This document shows positions 1 through 9,007 of a DNA stretch of 64,000 bases, in pieces. The stretch is from Ciceribacter lividus. Lineage in GTDB: Bacteria > Pseudomonadota > Alphaproteobacteria > Rhizobiales > Rhizobiaceae. Both the position numbers and the translations under genes were made by a program. The stretch is taken from contig NZ_QPIX01000005.1 in the NCBI RefSeq assembly GCF_003337715.1, positions 62,001 to 126,000 on the forward strand, read 5' to 3'. Each line of letters begins with the position of its first letter. Within the stretch, counting starts at the first letter, position 1. The notes under the pieces were generated by a model. It ran no database searches. It was not told the DNA's origin and was given only the letters and a program-made list of their open reading frames with translations.

Positions 1-567
1 GTACCGCGCGAGGCATTCGTGCCGACCGAGCTGAAGCCGCTCGCCTATATCGACGAGGACCTGCAGATCGGGGGCGGTAACCCGCCCCGCTACATCATGG
101 AGCCGTCGCCGCTCGCCAAGCTCATCCAGCTCGCCGCCATCACCAAGGACGACGTCGTTCTCGAGATCGGTTGCGGCGCCGGCTATGCCGCGGCGATTCT
201 CTCGCAAGTTGCCGGTTCGGTGGTCGCCGTCGAGTGCGACGAGGCCCTGGCGGCCAAGGCGACGGGTACGCTTTCCGAACTCGGCTACGATAACGTGGCG
301 GTGGTGACCGGCGATCTCGAAAAGGGTTATGCGAACGAAGGCCCCTACGACGTCATCTTCGTCAACGGTGCGGTCGAAGAGGTGCCCGAGGCGCTGCTGT
401 CGCAACTCCACGAGGGTGGGCGACTGGTCGCCGTCGTCGGCTACGGCAACGCCGCCCGCGCGCGGCTTTATGTCCGTGCCCACGGCGTGTCCTCCTTCGG
501 AGAGCATTTCAACGCCGCGGTGAAGCCGCTGCCGGGCTTCCGCAAGGCGGCCGAATTCGTCTTCTGA
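1..567 (+). CDS. Pcm-like SAM-dependent methyltransferase (5' end outside window)
   Basis: The reading frame is open from base 1, so the N-terminus lies to the left of the window; the GTG at 19 is internal. The visible 188 residues resemble the protein-L-isoaspartate O-methyltransferase family: a REAFVP entry, then the SAM-binding motif VLEIGCGAGYAAA (about residues 53-65) and a Rossmann methyltransferase fold. The usual Pcm substrate loop (GQTISQP type) is replaced by GNPPRYIMEP, so isoaspartate repair activity is doubtful. It sits just upstream of tolC. A second, full-length Pcm-family gene lies at 25816. Family assignment is firm; the substrate is unknown. Confidence 0.8.
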   Translation, partial: VPREAFVPTELKPLAYIDEDLQIGGGNPPRYIMEPSPLAKLIQLAAITKDDVVLEIGCGAGYAAAILSQVAGSVVAVECDEALAAKATGTLSELGYDNVAVVTGDLEKGYANEGPYDVIFVNGAVEEVPEALLSQLHEGGRLVAVVGYGNAARARLYVRAHGVSSFGEHFNAAVKPLPGFRKAAEFVF

Positions 568-588
568 CCTCAGCCTGCGACATATTGG

Positions 589-612
589 CCGGGGATGGCG
601 CCGCCACCCCGG
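589..612 (+). terminator. Hairpin after the Pcm-like gene, possible terminator
   Basis: CCGGGG at 589-594 pairs with CCCCGG at 607-612, and TGGC/GCCA inside the loop extends the stem. It starts about 20 bases after the stop codon. No U-tract follows, so this may be only a 3' stabilising structure. Confidence 0.35.
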
Positions 613-816
613 ATTGCCTTTGATCGAGCCGATGCGGCATGTTGTTTTTTGGCAACGTCGCGTCGGTTTTCTTTTTGCGACGGAGCGGTCCGGGTTGCGA
701 CTTTGCGAGCGTCGGGTCATCTAGGGGAGGGAGCGTCCGCGACAGCTCGGGAATCAAAGCCATGGTTTTGCCCGAGGACCCGTCGGGTTAGCGGAAAAAT
801 TTGGAGTTGATGTCCC

Positions 817-2202
817 GTGTCGTTCATTCGAAAGACCGTATGTGCCGCCACTCTGGCGTCCGTTCTGGCGCTGATGCCGGGAATGGCCGCCGCCGAAACG
901 ATCTTCGGCGCCATGGCAAAGGCCTATGAGAACAATCCGGATCTCAACGCAGTGCGGGCACGCCTGAGGGCAACCGACGAAAACGTCACCATCGCCAAGG
1001 CCGGCATGCGGCCCCAGGTCGCGGCAACAGCGTCGGCGACGCAATTGTCGGTCGGACACGTGAGCGGCATGCCCTCGGGCTACACCAATGACTACAATCA
1101 GACGGATGTCGGCCTCTCGATCACGCAGATGATCTTCGATGGATTTCAGACGCTGAACAATGTCCGTGCAGCGGAATCGGGCGTCTTTGCGAGTCGCGAG
1201 AATCTGAAGGCCAACGAGATCTCCATCCTGCTCGCAGCCGCGCAGGCCTATGCGGACGTGGCCCGCGACCAGCAGATCGTCGTCATCCGCAAACAGAACC
1301 TTGCCTTCCTGCAGGAGCAGCTGAACGCGGCCAATGCCCGTCTCGAAGTGGGCGAGGGAACCCGCACCGACGTCAGCCAGGCAGAGGCGCAGCTTGCCGG
1401 CGCGCAGGCGCTTCTTGCCGCCGCGATCGCCCAGCTGAAGCAGAGCGAGGCGACCTATGTACAGGTTGTCGGCGAGGCGCCCTCCGGCGTCAAGCAACCC
1501 AGTCCGGCGAGCAAGGCGCTGCCGTCGACCCTCGATGGCGCGGTCGCCTCGGCAATCCGCGAGCATCCGTCGGTTCTCGCCGCCCTGCACGCGGTGGATG
1601 CCGCCGGCTACCAGGTGAAGTCGGCCGAAGGCATGCTGCTTCCCGGTGTCGTCATCCAGGGCAATGTAGGCCGTCACACGACGACGAATTCGAGCAGCAG
1701 CGATACGGACTATTCGAGTGCCTCGATCACAGCCCAGCTCAAGGTGCCGCTCTACCAGGGCGGCGCGGAATTCGGCCGCATCCGTCAGGCGAAGGAGACG
1801 CTCGGCGAACAGAGGATCATGGTCGACTCGGCACGCGCAGCGGTACGCCAGCAGGTAACCTCGGCCTATGCCCAGATGCAGGCCGCGACCGCCGCGATTT
1901 CGGCAGCACGCAAGCAGTTGAGCGCCGCCAATCTCGCTCTCCAGGGCGTCATCGAGGAGCGCAATGTCGGGCAGAAGACCACGCTCGACGTCCTGAATGC
2001 GCAGGATACCGTGCTTCAGGCCAAGGAGAGCCTCGTCGGCTATCAGCGCAATGCGGTCGTCGCCAGCTATTCGGTGCTGGCGGCATCCGGCAAGCTGACC
2101 ATCCAGAGCCAGGGGCTCGAGGTCGCCGAATACCGCTCCGAAGGGCACTACGAAGAAGTCAAGGACAAGTGGTTCGGCCTCCGAACGGTCGACGGCCGCT
2201 GA
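817..2202 (+). CDS. tolC: TolC family outer membrane efflux/type I secretion channel
   Basis: 461 residues. An N-terminal signal peptide (hydrophobic stretch ending at AAA-ETIFG, cleavage near residue 26) is followed by two repeated outer-membrane efflux domains typical of TolC, with the conserved start ETIFGAMAKAYENNPDLNAVRARLRA-like region, YQGG in the second barrel hairpin and long helical segments rich in A, Q and E. It would form the trimeric exit duct for type I secretion (for example of rhizobial glycanases or calcium-binding proteins) and RND efflux. The GTG at 817 is taken as the start because it opens directly into the signal peptide. A rho-independent terminator follows, so it is probably monocistronic. 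Confidence 0.93.
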   Translation: MSFIRKTVCAATLASVLALMPGMAAAETIFGAMAKAYENNPDLNAVRARLRATDENVTIAKAGMRPQVAATASATQLSVGHVSGMPSGYTNDYNQTDVGLSITQMIFDGFQTLNNVRAAESGVFASRENLKANEISILLAAAQAYADVARDQQIVVIRKQNLAFLQEQLNAANARLEVGEGTRTDVSQAEAQLAGAQALLAAAIAQLKQSEATYVQVVGEAPSGVKQPSPASKALPSTLDGAVASAIREHPSVLAALHAVDAAGYQVKSAEGMLLPGVVIQGNVGRHTTTNSSSSDTDYSSASITAQLKVPLYQGGAEFGRIRQAKETLGEQRIMVDSARAAVRQQVTSAYAQMQAATAAISAARKQLSAANLALQGVIEERNVGQKTTLDVLNAQDTVLQAKESLVGYQRNAVVASYSVLAASGKLTIQSQGLEVAEYRSEGHYEEVKDKWFGLRTVDGR

Positions 2203-2231
2203 GACTGCCTCCTTCCTGAATAAACCTGTGC

Positions 2232-2266
2232 ATCACGCCGAAGCGAACCTGCGGCGTGATTTTTTT
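2232..2266 (+). terminator. Rho-independent terminator of tolC
   Basis: ATCACGCCG (2232-2240) pairs with CGGCGTGAT (2252-2260) around an 11-base loop and runs directly into seven T residues (2260-2266). Confidence 0.88.
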
Positions 2267-2352
2267 CCCCGAGGGAGTATCCTAAGGTGGAACGAATCAA
2301 TGTCCGGTGCATGGTGCCGGCGATTGAATCTTCAGGGAAAACGGGGAAGAAT

Positions 2353-3108
2353 ATGGCTCAGCCAAGTGTAGCGCGTGAACCGTCGATGGAAGAGATCTTG
2401 GCGTCGATCCGCCGGATTATCGAGAGCAACGATCCGGAAAGCGCGAAGCTCGACTCGGCCTCCCTGCCGCCGGTCTACGAAGACGGTGACGACGATCTGG
2501 CGCTGGCAATCGATGACGCTGCACCTGCCATGTATGCCGCGAACGACCGGGGCGGCGCAGTCCCCTCCGTCCAGACCACCGCTCCCGAACCCGTCGAGAA
2601 GCCGTCCCCGAAGAACGTTTCCCTTGCCGATCTCGCCGCACGCGTGCGCTCGTCGAGCGAACGGGTCGAGCCTGTGCTCGGTCGCTCCGTCGAGACGCCG
2701 CTGCCGGTCAGCCCGGTGATGACCAGCCGCATGGCAGAGTTGCGCTCGTCCATGCCGCAGGTGGAGCCGGAGCGGAAGGTTGTCCAGCATGCCGCCGAGC
2801 CGGCAGAGACCTTTGTCGCACCGAGTGCGCCGGCCGACGTGGTCGTCGAAACACTGCAACCGGTTGCCCTGCAGGGCGAGACGGAGAGCAAGGCGCTCGT
2901 CTCGGCCGAAACGCGCGAGCAGGTGGCCCGCTCCTTCGGCGAACTCGCCGAAGCCATCGACGGTAGCCAGCGCCGCTCGCTCGACGAGATGGCGGAGGAA
3001 ATGCTCCGTCCGATGCTGCAGGAATGGCTCGACGACAATCTTCCGACGCTCGTCGAACGGCTGGTGCGCGAGGAGATCGAACGGGTCGCCCGCGGTCCGC
3101 GCCGCTGA
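2353..3108 (+). CDS. popZ: DUF2497/PopZ-type polar organising protein
   Basis: 251 residues from the ATG at 2353, chosen over an upstream GTG at 2287 because the conserved N-terminal helix begins right after it (SMEEILASIRRIIES, about residues 10-24) and AAGAAT precedes it. The middle is a low-complexity acidic, Pro/Glu-rich linker; the C-terminus (DEMAEEMLRPMLQEWLDDNL, then LVERLVREEIERVARG) is the conserved oligomerisation region of PopZ/DUF2497 proteins. In Caulobacter and Agrobacterium PopZ forms a polar matrix that anchors ParB/centromere and cell-cycle factors. Architecture and motifs make the assignment good; polar localisation in this organism is inference. Confidence 0.85.
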   Translation: MAQPSVAREPSMEEILASIRRIIESNDPESAKLDSASLPPVYEDGDDDLALAIDDAAPAMYAANDRGGAVPSVQTTAPEPVEKPSPKNVSLADLAARVRSSSERVEPVLGRSVETPLPVSPVMTSRMAELRSSMPQVEPERKVVQHAAEPAETFVAPSAPADVVVETLQPVALQGETESKALVSAETREQVARSFGELAEAIDGSQRRSLDEMAEEMLRPMLQEWLDDNLPTLVERLVREEIERVARGPRR

Positions 3109-3143
3109 TTTTCAGCGACGAAGACAGGGACAGGCCGCTTCGG

Positions 3144-3172
3144 GCCGCTCCGGCGTCCGGGGCGGCTTTCTT
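3144..3172 (+). terminator. Rho-independent terminator after popZ
   Basis: GCCGCTCCGG (3144-3153) and CCGGGGCGGC (3157-3166) form a 10-base stem with a three-base loop, followed by TTTCTT. A TTGACA hexamer (3174-3179) lies just downstream and may be the -35 element of the valS promoter; no convincing -10 was seen. Confidence 0.75.
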
Positions 3173-3260
3173 GTTGACACTGACGGCCCCGTCCGGTTTA
3201 CCGCTTAAGTAACATCAATCCGTGTTGATCCCTTCAACGCTTTCTAGGTTTGGTCAGGAA

Positions 3261-6104
3261 ATGCTCGAAAAAACCTACGACGCCACGACAGTCGAACCGA
3301 AAATCGCCAAGGCCTGGGAGGACGCCGACGCTTTCCGTGCCGGCGCCAATGCCAAGGCAGGCGAGGATAGCTTCACCATCGTCATCCCGCCGCCGAACGT
3401 GACCGGTTCGCTGCACATGGGACACGCGCTCAACAACACCTTGCAGGACGTCATGATCCGCTTCGAGCGGATGCGCGGCAAGGACGTGCTGTGGCAGCCG
3501 GGCATGGACCATGCCGGTATCGCCACGCAGATGGTCGTGGAGCGGCAGTTGATGGAGCGTCAGCTTCCCGGCCGGCGCGAGATGGGGCGCGATGCCTTCG
3601 TCGAGAAGGTCTGGGAATGGAAGAACGAGTCCGGTGGCCTGATCTTCAATCAGTTGCGCCGTCTCGGCGCCTCCTGTGACTGGTCGCGCGAGCGCTTCAC
3701 CATGGATGAAGGGCTCTCCGAAGCCGTGGTCGAGGTCTTCGTCAGCCTCTACAAGGAAGGGCTGATCTACAAGGACAAGCGGCTCGTCAACTGGGATCCG
3801 AAGCTGCTGACGGCGATCTCCGATCTCGAGGTCGAGCAGATCGAGGTGAACGGCAATCTCTGGCACCTGCGCTATCCGCTGGAAGACGGCGTCACCTACC
3901 AGCATCCGGTCGCCTTCGATGAAGACGGCAATCCGACCGAATGGGAGGCGCGCGACTATCTGGTCGTCGCGACGACCCGTCCGGAGACGATGCTCGGCGA
4001 TACCGGCGTCGCCGTCCATCCGGATGACGCGCGCTACAAGGAGATCGTCGGCAAGCACGTGATCCTGCCGATCGTCGGGCGCCGCATTCCGATCGTTGCG
4101 GACGAGTATCCGGACCCGACCGCCGGAACCGGTGCGGTCAAGATGACGCCGGCGCACGACTTCAACGACTTCGAGGTCGGCAAGCGGGCCTGCCTGAGCA
4201 TGGTCAACATCCTGAACGTCGATGCGACCGTAGGCATCGTCGGCAATGACGATTTCATGGAAGGCCTGACGCCGACCCGCGAGCAGGAGATGGTCTGGTC
4301 CGAGCTCGAAGGGCTCGACCGTTTCGCTGCCCGCAAGAAGATCGTCGAGATCCTCGAGGCTGAAGGACTGGTCGACAAGATCGAGCCCCACAAGCACATG
4401 GTGCCGCATGGCGACCGCGGCGGCGTTCCGATCGAACCGCGACTGACCGAACAATGGTATGTCGACGCCAAGACCCTCGCCAAGCCGGCGATCGCCTCCG
4501 TTCGCGAAGGCCGCACGAAGTTCGTCCCGAAGAACTGGGAAAAGACCTATTTCGAGTGGATGGAGAACATCCAGCCCTGGTGCGTCTCGCGCCAGCTGTG
4601 GTGGGGACACCAGATTCCCGCCTGGTACGGCCCGGACGGGCAAGTCTTCGTCGAGAAGACCGAGGAAGAGGCGCTGCACGCCGCCATTCAGCACTACATC
4701 TCCCACGAGGGCCCGTGGAAGGCCTGGGTCGAGGAGAAGCTCGAGAACTTCGCACCGGGCGAGATCCTGACGCGTGACGAGGACGTGCTCGACACGTGGT
4801 TCTCCTCTGCACTCTGGCCGTTCTCGACGCTCGGCTGGCCGCAGAAGACAGAGGCGCTCGCCAAGTACTATCCGACGGATGTGCTGGTCACCGGCTTCGA
4901 CATCATCTTCTTCTGGGTCGCCCGGATGATGATGATGGGAATGCACTTCATGAAGGACGAGAACGGCACGCCGGTCGAGCCCTTCCATGCCGTGTACGTA
5001 CACGCGCTGGTCCGCGACAAGAACGGCCAGAAGATGTCGAAGTCGAAGGGCAACGTCATCGATCCGCTGCAACTGATCGACGAATACGGCGCCGACGCGC
5101 TGCGCTTCACGCTGGCCATCATGGCGGCGCAGGGGCGCGACGTGAAGCTCGATCCCTCGCGTATCGCCGGCTACCGCAACTTCGGCACCAAGCTCTGGAA
5201 CGCGACCCGCTTCGCCGAGATGAACGGCGCGGCGAACGATCCGCACTTCCTGCCCGAAACGACGACACTCGAAATCAACCGCTGGATCCTGACTGAACTG
5301 GCACGGACCGAGCGTGACGTGACGGAGGGGATTGCCAACTACCGCTTCAACGACGCGGCAGGCGCCCTCTACCGCTTCGTCTGGAACCAGTTCTGCGACT
5401 GGTACCTCGAACTGCTGAAGCCGGTCTTCGCGGGCGACGACGAGGTTGCCAAGAAGGAGGCACAGGCCTGTGCGGCCTATGTGCTGGAGGAGACCTACAA
5501 GCTCCTGCATCCCTTCATGCCTTTCATCACCGAAGAACTCTGGGCCCATACGGCGGGCGAGGGCAGGGAGCGGGAGACGCTGCTTTGCCACGCAGCCTGG
5601 CCGGCACCCGACTTCGCCGACGAAGGGGCCGCGAGCGACATCAACTGGCTGATCGACCTGGTGTCCGGCATCCGCTCGGCGCGTGCGGAGATGAACGTTC
5701 CTCCGGGGGCGGTTGCACCGCTCGTCGTCGTCGCGGCGAACGGCGTCACGCAGGAGCGCCTGCTGCGCCACGAGGCATCGATCAAGCGGCTGGCGCGCGT
5801 GGAAAGCATCGCGCTCGCGCCGGAGGCTCCGAAGGGAGCCGCCCAGATCGTCATCGGTGAGGCAACAGCCTGCCTGCCGCTCGGAAGCCTCATCGACATC
5901 GGCGCCGAAAAGGCGCGTCTCGAAAAGGCGATCGCCAAGGTCGAGCAGGAAATGAACCGTATCGCCTCGAAACTCGCCAACGAGAAGTTCGTCGCCAACG
6001 CCAACCCTGATGTCGTCACCGCCGAACGCGAACGCTATGGCGAACTGGAGATCCAGCGCGCGAGCCTCGATACCGCTCTTAAGCGTTTGGCGGAGGCCAG
6101 CTGA
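3261..6104 (+). CDS. valS: Valine--tRNA ligase
   Basis: 947 residues, the usual bacterial length. Class I signature HMGH at residues 52-55 (preceded by PPPNVTGSL), KMSKS at 591-595, the editing domain between them ([21 protein letters not shown]), and the C-terminal coiled coil ([20 protein letters not shown] onward) specific to ValRS. It charges tRNA-Val and clears mischarged Thr. I start at ATG 3261, preceded by TCAGGAA, rather than the upstream GTG at 3222 whose extra 13 residues do not look conserved. Confidence 0.97.
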   Translation: MLEKTYDATTVEPKIAKAWEDADAFRAGANAKAGEDSFTIVIPPPNVTGSLHMGHALNNTLQDVMIRFERMRGKDVLWQPGMDHAGIATQMVVERQLMERQLPGRREMGRDAFVEKVWEWKNESGGLIFNQLRRLGASCDWSRERFTMDEGLSEAVVEVFVSLYKEGLIYKDKRLVNWDPKLLTAISDLEVEQIEVNGNLWHLRYPLEDGVTYQHPVAFDEDGNPTEWEARDYLVVATTRPETMLGDTGVAVHPDDARYKEIVGKHVILPIVGRRIPIVADEYPDPTAGTGAVKMTPAHDFNDFEVGKRACLSMVNILNVDATVGIVGNDDFMEGLTPTREQEMVWSELEGLDRFAARKKIVEILEAEGLVDKIEPHKHMVPHGDRGGVPIEPRLTEQWYVDAKTLAKPAIASVREGRTKFVPKNWEKTYFEWMENIQPWCVSRQLWWGHQIPAWYGPDGQVFVEKTEEEALHAAIQHYISHEGPWKAWVEEKLENFAPGEILTRDEDVLDTWFSSALWPFSTLGWPQKTEALAKYYPTDVLVTGFDIIFFWVARMMMMGMHFMKDENGTPVEPFHAVYVHALVRDKNGQKMSKSKGNVIDPLQLIDEYGADALRFTLAIMAAQGRDVKLDPSRIAGYRNFGTKLWNATRFAEMNGAANDPHFLPETTTLEINRWILTELARTERDVTEGIANYRFNDAAGALYRFVWNQFCDWYLELLKPVFAGDDEVAKKEAQACAAYVLEETYKLLHPFMPFITEELWAHTAGEGRERETLLCHAAWPAPDFADEGAASDINWLIDLVSGIRSARAEMNVPPGAVAPLVVVAANGVTQERLLRHEASIKRLARVESIALAPEAPKGAAQIVIGEATACLPLGSLIDIGAEKARLEKAIAKVEQEMNRIASKLANEKFVANANPDVVTAERERYGELEIQRASLDTALKRLAEAS

Positions 6105-6155
6105 GTCGCGGCAACCTTCCGCGAGTCTCCGGATTCCTGTGCATTTTTTGGGGAG

Positions 6156-6177
6156 CCGCATGCCGCAAGGCATGCGG
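6156..6177 (+). terminator. Strong hairpin after valS, possible terminator
   Basis: CCGCATGCC (6156-6164), a GCAA tetraloop, and GGCATGCGG (6169-6177) form a perfect nine-base-pair stem 50 bases after the valS stop. No U-run follows, so it could be a 3' stability element instead of a classical terminator. Confidence 0.4.
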
Positions 6178-6243
6178 ATTCCTCATATCGATTTGATTCG
6201 GCATGGAAAATGTCGCTCGAAGCGCTTCGAGAGCCACGTTGTC

Positions 6244-6257
6244 TGTGATTGGTCACA
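6244..6257. promoter_or_regulatory. TGTGA-N4-TCACA dyad, candidate operator
   Basis: TGTGATTGGTCACA is a perfect five-base dyad around TTGG. The half-sites are those of CRP but the four-base spacer is that of FNR/FixK sites, so a CRP/FNR-superfamily or other dimeric regulator is possible. It lies about 250 bases before the porin start codon. Confidence 0.35.
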
Positions 6258-6504
6258 AATCTGTGAGTGTGTTTTTAGGGTAACAGATCGTTCGTGTACT
6301 GGAAAATATTACCTCAAAATGCGTAATCCGGTTGAGCTATGGGAATTTTGTTGCTCAGTTTCCGATATCTTACGTGTGCGTCAGCATTTTTACGTAAATT
6401 TGGGCGGTTCGCGGCGGCAGTGGTCCCTGGTGTGGTAACGTTGTGATATCAAAGACCGTGATTAGAATGCCCAACAGTCGTTATGCCTTGGAGTGGGGAG
6501 AGAG

Positions 6505-7662
6505 ATGGCAAAGCAATTTTTTAAATCCGGAGTCGTGTTCGCGGTCGGTTTCGGCGCCCTGGCGTCGGTAGCGAACGCCGGTGGCTTCAGTCGCGGCGAG
6601 GCCGATACCGACATCCTGTTTGAAGACGGAACCTACGTGGCGCGGGGCGGCGTCATCTACGTTTCGCCGCATCGCAAATTTGATACCATCGCCGGCGCCG
6701 CGGCCACTGATGACCGCTATAGCAACGACTACTGGATTCCGAGCTTCGCCGCGAAGTTCCAGATGTCCGAAAACTTCGGCTGCGCCCTCACCTATACGCA
6801 GCCCTTCGGTGCCGATGCGGATTATGGCCCGCAGGCTCAGATGGCGAGCCTTCTCGGCGGCGGCGCGGGCGCCAGCCACAAGGATTTTATCACCAACGAA
6901 TACGGTGCGACCTGCGACGTCAGCGCGCAGGCCGGCAAGGGGCGTGTCCACTTCCTCGGCGGCGTCTTCCTGCAGGACTTCAAGTACACTGCGAACGCGT
7001 ATCGCGGCGACTTGACGCTTGAGGATAAGGCAGCCTTCGGATATCGCCTCGGTGTCGCCTATGACATCCCGGAATATGCGATGCGCGCGCAGTTGATGTA
7101 TCGCTCCAAGGTCAAGCACGACGCCGACGTGGGCTCGTTCGATTGGGATCCGGCGATCGCGCCCTTCGGACTGCAGGACGCCTTCGGCAGTGGCACGCTG
7201 CCACAGTCGCTGAAGCTCAGCCTGCAGACCGGTGTCGCCCCTGGCTGGCTGGTTTACGGCTCGGTCAAGTGGACGGACTGGAGCGTTCTGCAGACCCTCG
7301 ACTACAGCGTCGGCAACCCGATGGCGCCGGGTGGCTACACGCCTCAGCAGGACGTCTATAACTGGAAGGATGGCTGGACACTTCAGGCGGGCGTCGCCCA
7401 CAAGTTCAACGATCAGTTCGCCGGCACGGTGAATGTCACCTGGGACAGCGGCGTCGGCACCGGTGCAGACATCTACACCGATACCTGGACCGTCGCCGCC
7501 GGCGTTTCGGTCAAGGCCGGTCCCGGCGAGCTTCGCTTCGGCGGCGCTGTCAGCTACCTGACCGAAGGCAGTCAGTCCTTGGCGGACGGTGCGAGCTACA
7601 ATGCCACGGCGAACGGCGATTGGGCCTACGCGGTTTCCGGCTCCTACCGGATCACCTTCTGA
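6505..7662 (+). CDS. OMPP1/FadL/TodX family outer membrane transport protein
   Basis: 385 residues from ATG 6505, preceded by GGGGAGAGAG. A signal peptide (MAKQFFKSG... VANA-GGFSRG, cleavage near residue 24) leads into an aromatic- and Gly-rich beta-barrel sequence with many alternating strands and a C-terminal barrel end (WAYAVSGSYRITF, terminal Phe). FadL-type barrels take up long-chain fatty acids or other hydrophobic compounds across the outer membrane. The alpha-proteobacterial proteins of this family are often the main outer membrane lipid importers. Substrate is not evident. It is flanked by a long regulatory region upstream and a strong terminator downstream, so it is monocistronic. 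Confidence 0.85.
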   Translation: MAKQFFKSGVVFAVGFGALASVANAGGFSRGEADTDILFEDGTYVARGGVIYVSPHRKFDTIAGAAATDDRYSNDYWIPSFAAKFQMSENFGCALTYTQPFGADADYGPQAQMASLLGGGAGASHKDFITNEYGATCDVSAQAGKGRVHFLGGVFLQDFKYTANAYRGDLTLEDKAAFGYRLGVAYDIPEYAMRAQLMYRSKVKHDADVGSFDWDPAIAPFGLQDAFGSGTLPQSLKLSLQTGVAPGWLVYGSVKWTDWSVLQTLDYSVGNPMAPGGYTPQQDVYNWKDGWTLQAGVAHKFNDQFAGTVNVTWDSGVGTGADIYTDTWTVAAGVSVKAGPGELRFGGAVSYLTEGSQSLADGASYNATANGDWAYAVSGSYRITF

Positions 7663-7682
7663 GATCCGCATCATTGATATTG

Positions 7683-7707
7683 AAAAGCCCGGCTTGTCCG
7701 GGCTTTT
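7683..7707 (+). terminator. Rho-independent terminator of the FadL-type gene
   Basis: AAAAGCCCGG (7683-7692), loop CTTGT, CCGGGCTTTT (7698-7707): a perfect ten-base-pair stem ending in T4, 21 bases after the stop. Confidence 0.9.
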
Positions 7708-8179
7708 CGCGTTGTGTGGCTGCGGAGGGCGAGGGATTGTGGCAAATCGGCAACATTTTCCCTATCGTTGCGGAGACCCCGCATATCCGGGGATTTTGTC
7801 CATTTCCCGCCACAAACGGAGCGCAGCGATGCAGCGACGAATGCTTGAGTTGGGTGTTGCGTAGTTCGTCGGTTGAGTATGACATGAGCCTTGTAGCCGC
7901 AGAAAACCTTCTGAATTCCGCAGACGCGCCGAGAAGATCGGTGTTTCGGGATTGCGCCGTGAGTTTTTTGGCGCCTGCGACGTCCGCAGCCGCAGTCTTG
8001 CCCGAAATACAAACTACCTTGAAGAAGGTCGCCGATGACTTCTCGTTGCCTGGCAAAGCAACGCATGCCGGAGGAGGCGTGACGGTGAACGGTATGTTCA
8101 CCAGTGTCGCGGACAATAGTTTCACGGACATGGCAAGTCGAGCCGAACGAGGCCTCGAAGGCTGCCGTCGTCTGTGGTG
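7708..8179 (+). other. 470-base region upstream of exoR without a confident gene
   Basis: This stretch precedes exoR and should contain its promoter. The only plausible plus-strand reading frame is 7884-8180 (98 codons, listed separately). Codon choice across the region is mixed and less GC3-biased than in neighbouring genes, and no recognisable protein motif appears on either strand. Confidence 0.5.
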
Positions 8180-8180
8180 A
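7884..8180 (+). CDS. Doubtful 98-residue hypothetical protein upstream of exoR
   Basis: ATG 7884 opens 98 codons ending at a TGA (8178-8180) that overlaps the possible exoR ATG at 8180 as TGATG, the arrangement seen in translationally coupled genes. The predicted protein (begins MSLVAAENLLNSAD) has no recognised domain, no signal peptide and weak codon bias. It may be a spurious frame within the exoR leader. Confidence 0.2.
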   Translation: MSLVAAENLLNSADAPRRSVFRDCAVSFLAPATSAAAVLPEIQTTLKKVADDFSLPGKATHAGGGVTVNGMFTSVADNSFTDMASRAERGLEGCRRLW

Positions 8181-8998
8181 TGTGGAAGAAATACGCAATC
8201 ATGCAAACGCCAGACTGGAAATATCCGGGTAAGCTGCTGTTCTCCTCGCTGCTCTTCGTCCTCGCCGGGACGGCGGCGGGGCATGCCTTCGACATCAATG
8301 CTGGCGTGAGCAAGGAGTCAGGACCCTTCGACCTCTTCAAATTCGGCTTCAAGGCCTACAAGAACGGCCAGAAGCAGGAGGCTGTCGAAGCCTACCGCTA
8401 TGCCGCCGAGAAGGGTCACACCGGCTCGCGCTGGGCGCTCGCGAACATGTATGCGGATGGCGACGGCGTCGTCGAGGACGATTTCGAGGCGTTCAAGATT
8501 TACTCGGAGATCGCAAGCCAGGGTGTCGAGCCGGGTTCGGAAGATACCGGTTTCTTCGTCAATGCGCTGCTGGCGCTGGCCGGTTATTATCGCAAGGGCA
8601 TTCCGGGCAGTCCCATCAAGATCGATCTCGCGCAGGCGCGTCAACTCTATTTCCAGGTCGCTTCGACCTTCGGCATTCCGGAGGCACAGTTCCAGCTTGC
8701 CCGAATGATGCTGACGGGCGAGGGTGGCAAGGTCAGCACCCAGCAGGCCAAGAAGTGGCTCAATCTGGCGCGCAAGAGCGGCCACCCCGGGGCCATGGCG
8801 GTATTCGGGAACCTGATTTTCCAGGAGGGCCAGAGTGTCCGTGGCCTCGCCTTCATGACCGCCGCACTGGACAAGTGCAGCCCGTCCGAGTGTCTGTGGA
8901 TGCAGGACCTGCAGGAGCAGGCTTTCTCGCTCGCCAGTGAAAACGATCGTCGCGTGGCGATCGCGCTCGCTCCGGAGATCTATCGCCAGCCCGAATGA
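8180..8998 (+). CDS. exoR: ExoR, periplasmic Sel1-repeat regulator of exopolysaccharide synthesis
   Basis: 272 residues from ATG 8180; ATG 8201 is an equally acceptable start giving a 29-residue signal peptide (KLLFSSLLFVLAGTAAGHA, cleavage before FDINAG). The mature part FDINAGVSKESGPFDLFKFG and several Sel1-like repeats (for example EAVEAYRYAAEKGHTGSRWALA and AEAQFQLARMMLTGEGG-like) match rhizobial ExoR. In Sinorhizobium ExoR binds the sensor kinase ExoS in the periplasm and holds the ExoS-ChvI system off, repressing succinoglycan and promoting motility; acid or host signals trigger its proteolysis. The adjoining convergent xthA is the same neighbour I recall for S. meliloti exoR. Confidence 0.88.
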   Translation: MWKKYAIMQTPDWKYPGKLLFSSLLFVLAGTAAGHAFDINAGVSKESGPFDLFKFGFKAYKNGQKQEAVEAYRYAAEKGHTGSRWALANMYADGDGVVEDDFEAFKIYSEIASQGVEPGSEDTGFFVNALLALAGYYRKGIPGSPIKIDLAQARQLYFQVASTFGIPEAQFQLARMMLTGEGGKVSTQQAKKWLNLARKSGHPGAMAVFGNLIFQEGQSVRGLAFMTAALDKCSPSECLWMQDLQEQAFSLASENDRRVAIALAPEIYRQPE

Positions 8999-9007
8999 CG
9001 GCGGCCG

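Larger units (their letters stand above)
6105..6504. other. 400-base AT-richer intergenic region between valS and the FadL-type gene
   Basis: No gene is visible. It contains the valS 3' hairpin (6156-6177), a perfect 16-base palindrome CTCGAAGCGCTTCGAG (6216-6231), and a TGTGA-N4-TCACA dyad (6244-6257). From about 6240 to 6480 the sequence is clearly less GC-rich than its surroundings, as expected of a long regulated promoter region for the downstream outer-membrane gene. Confidence 0.6.

Noticed and set aside
754-2148. Long open frame on the minus strand opposite tolC
   Set aside because: Shadow of a high-GC gene; no domain, Arg/His-rich composition, and it covers a certain tolC gene. The same applies to long antisense frames opposite valS, argS, secDF, hupSL and hypD.
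7671-8198. Minus-strand frame upstream of exoR
   Set aside because: It runs through the FadL-gene terminator region, has no recognisable content and would leave exoR without a promoter region.
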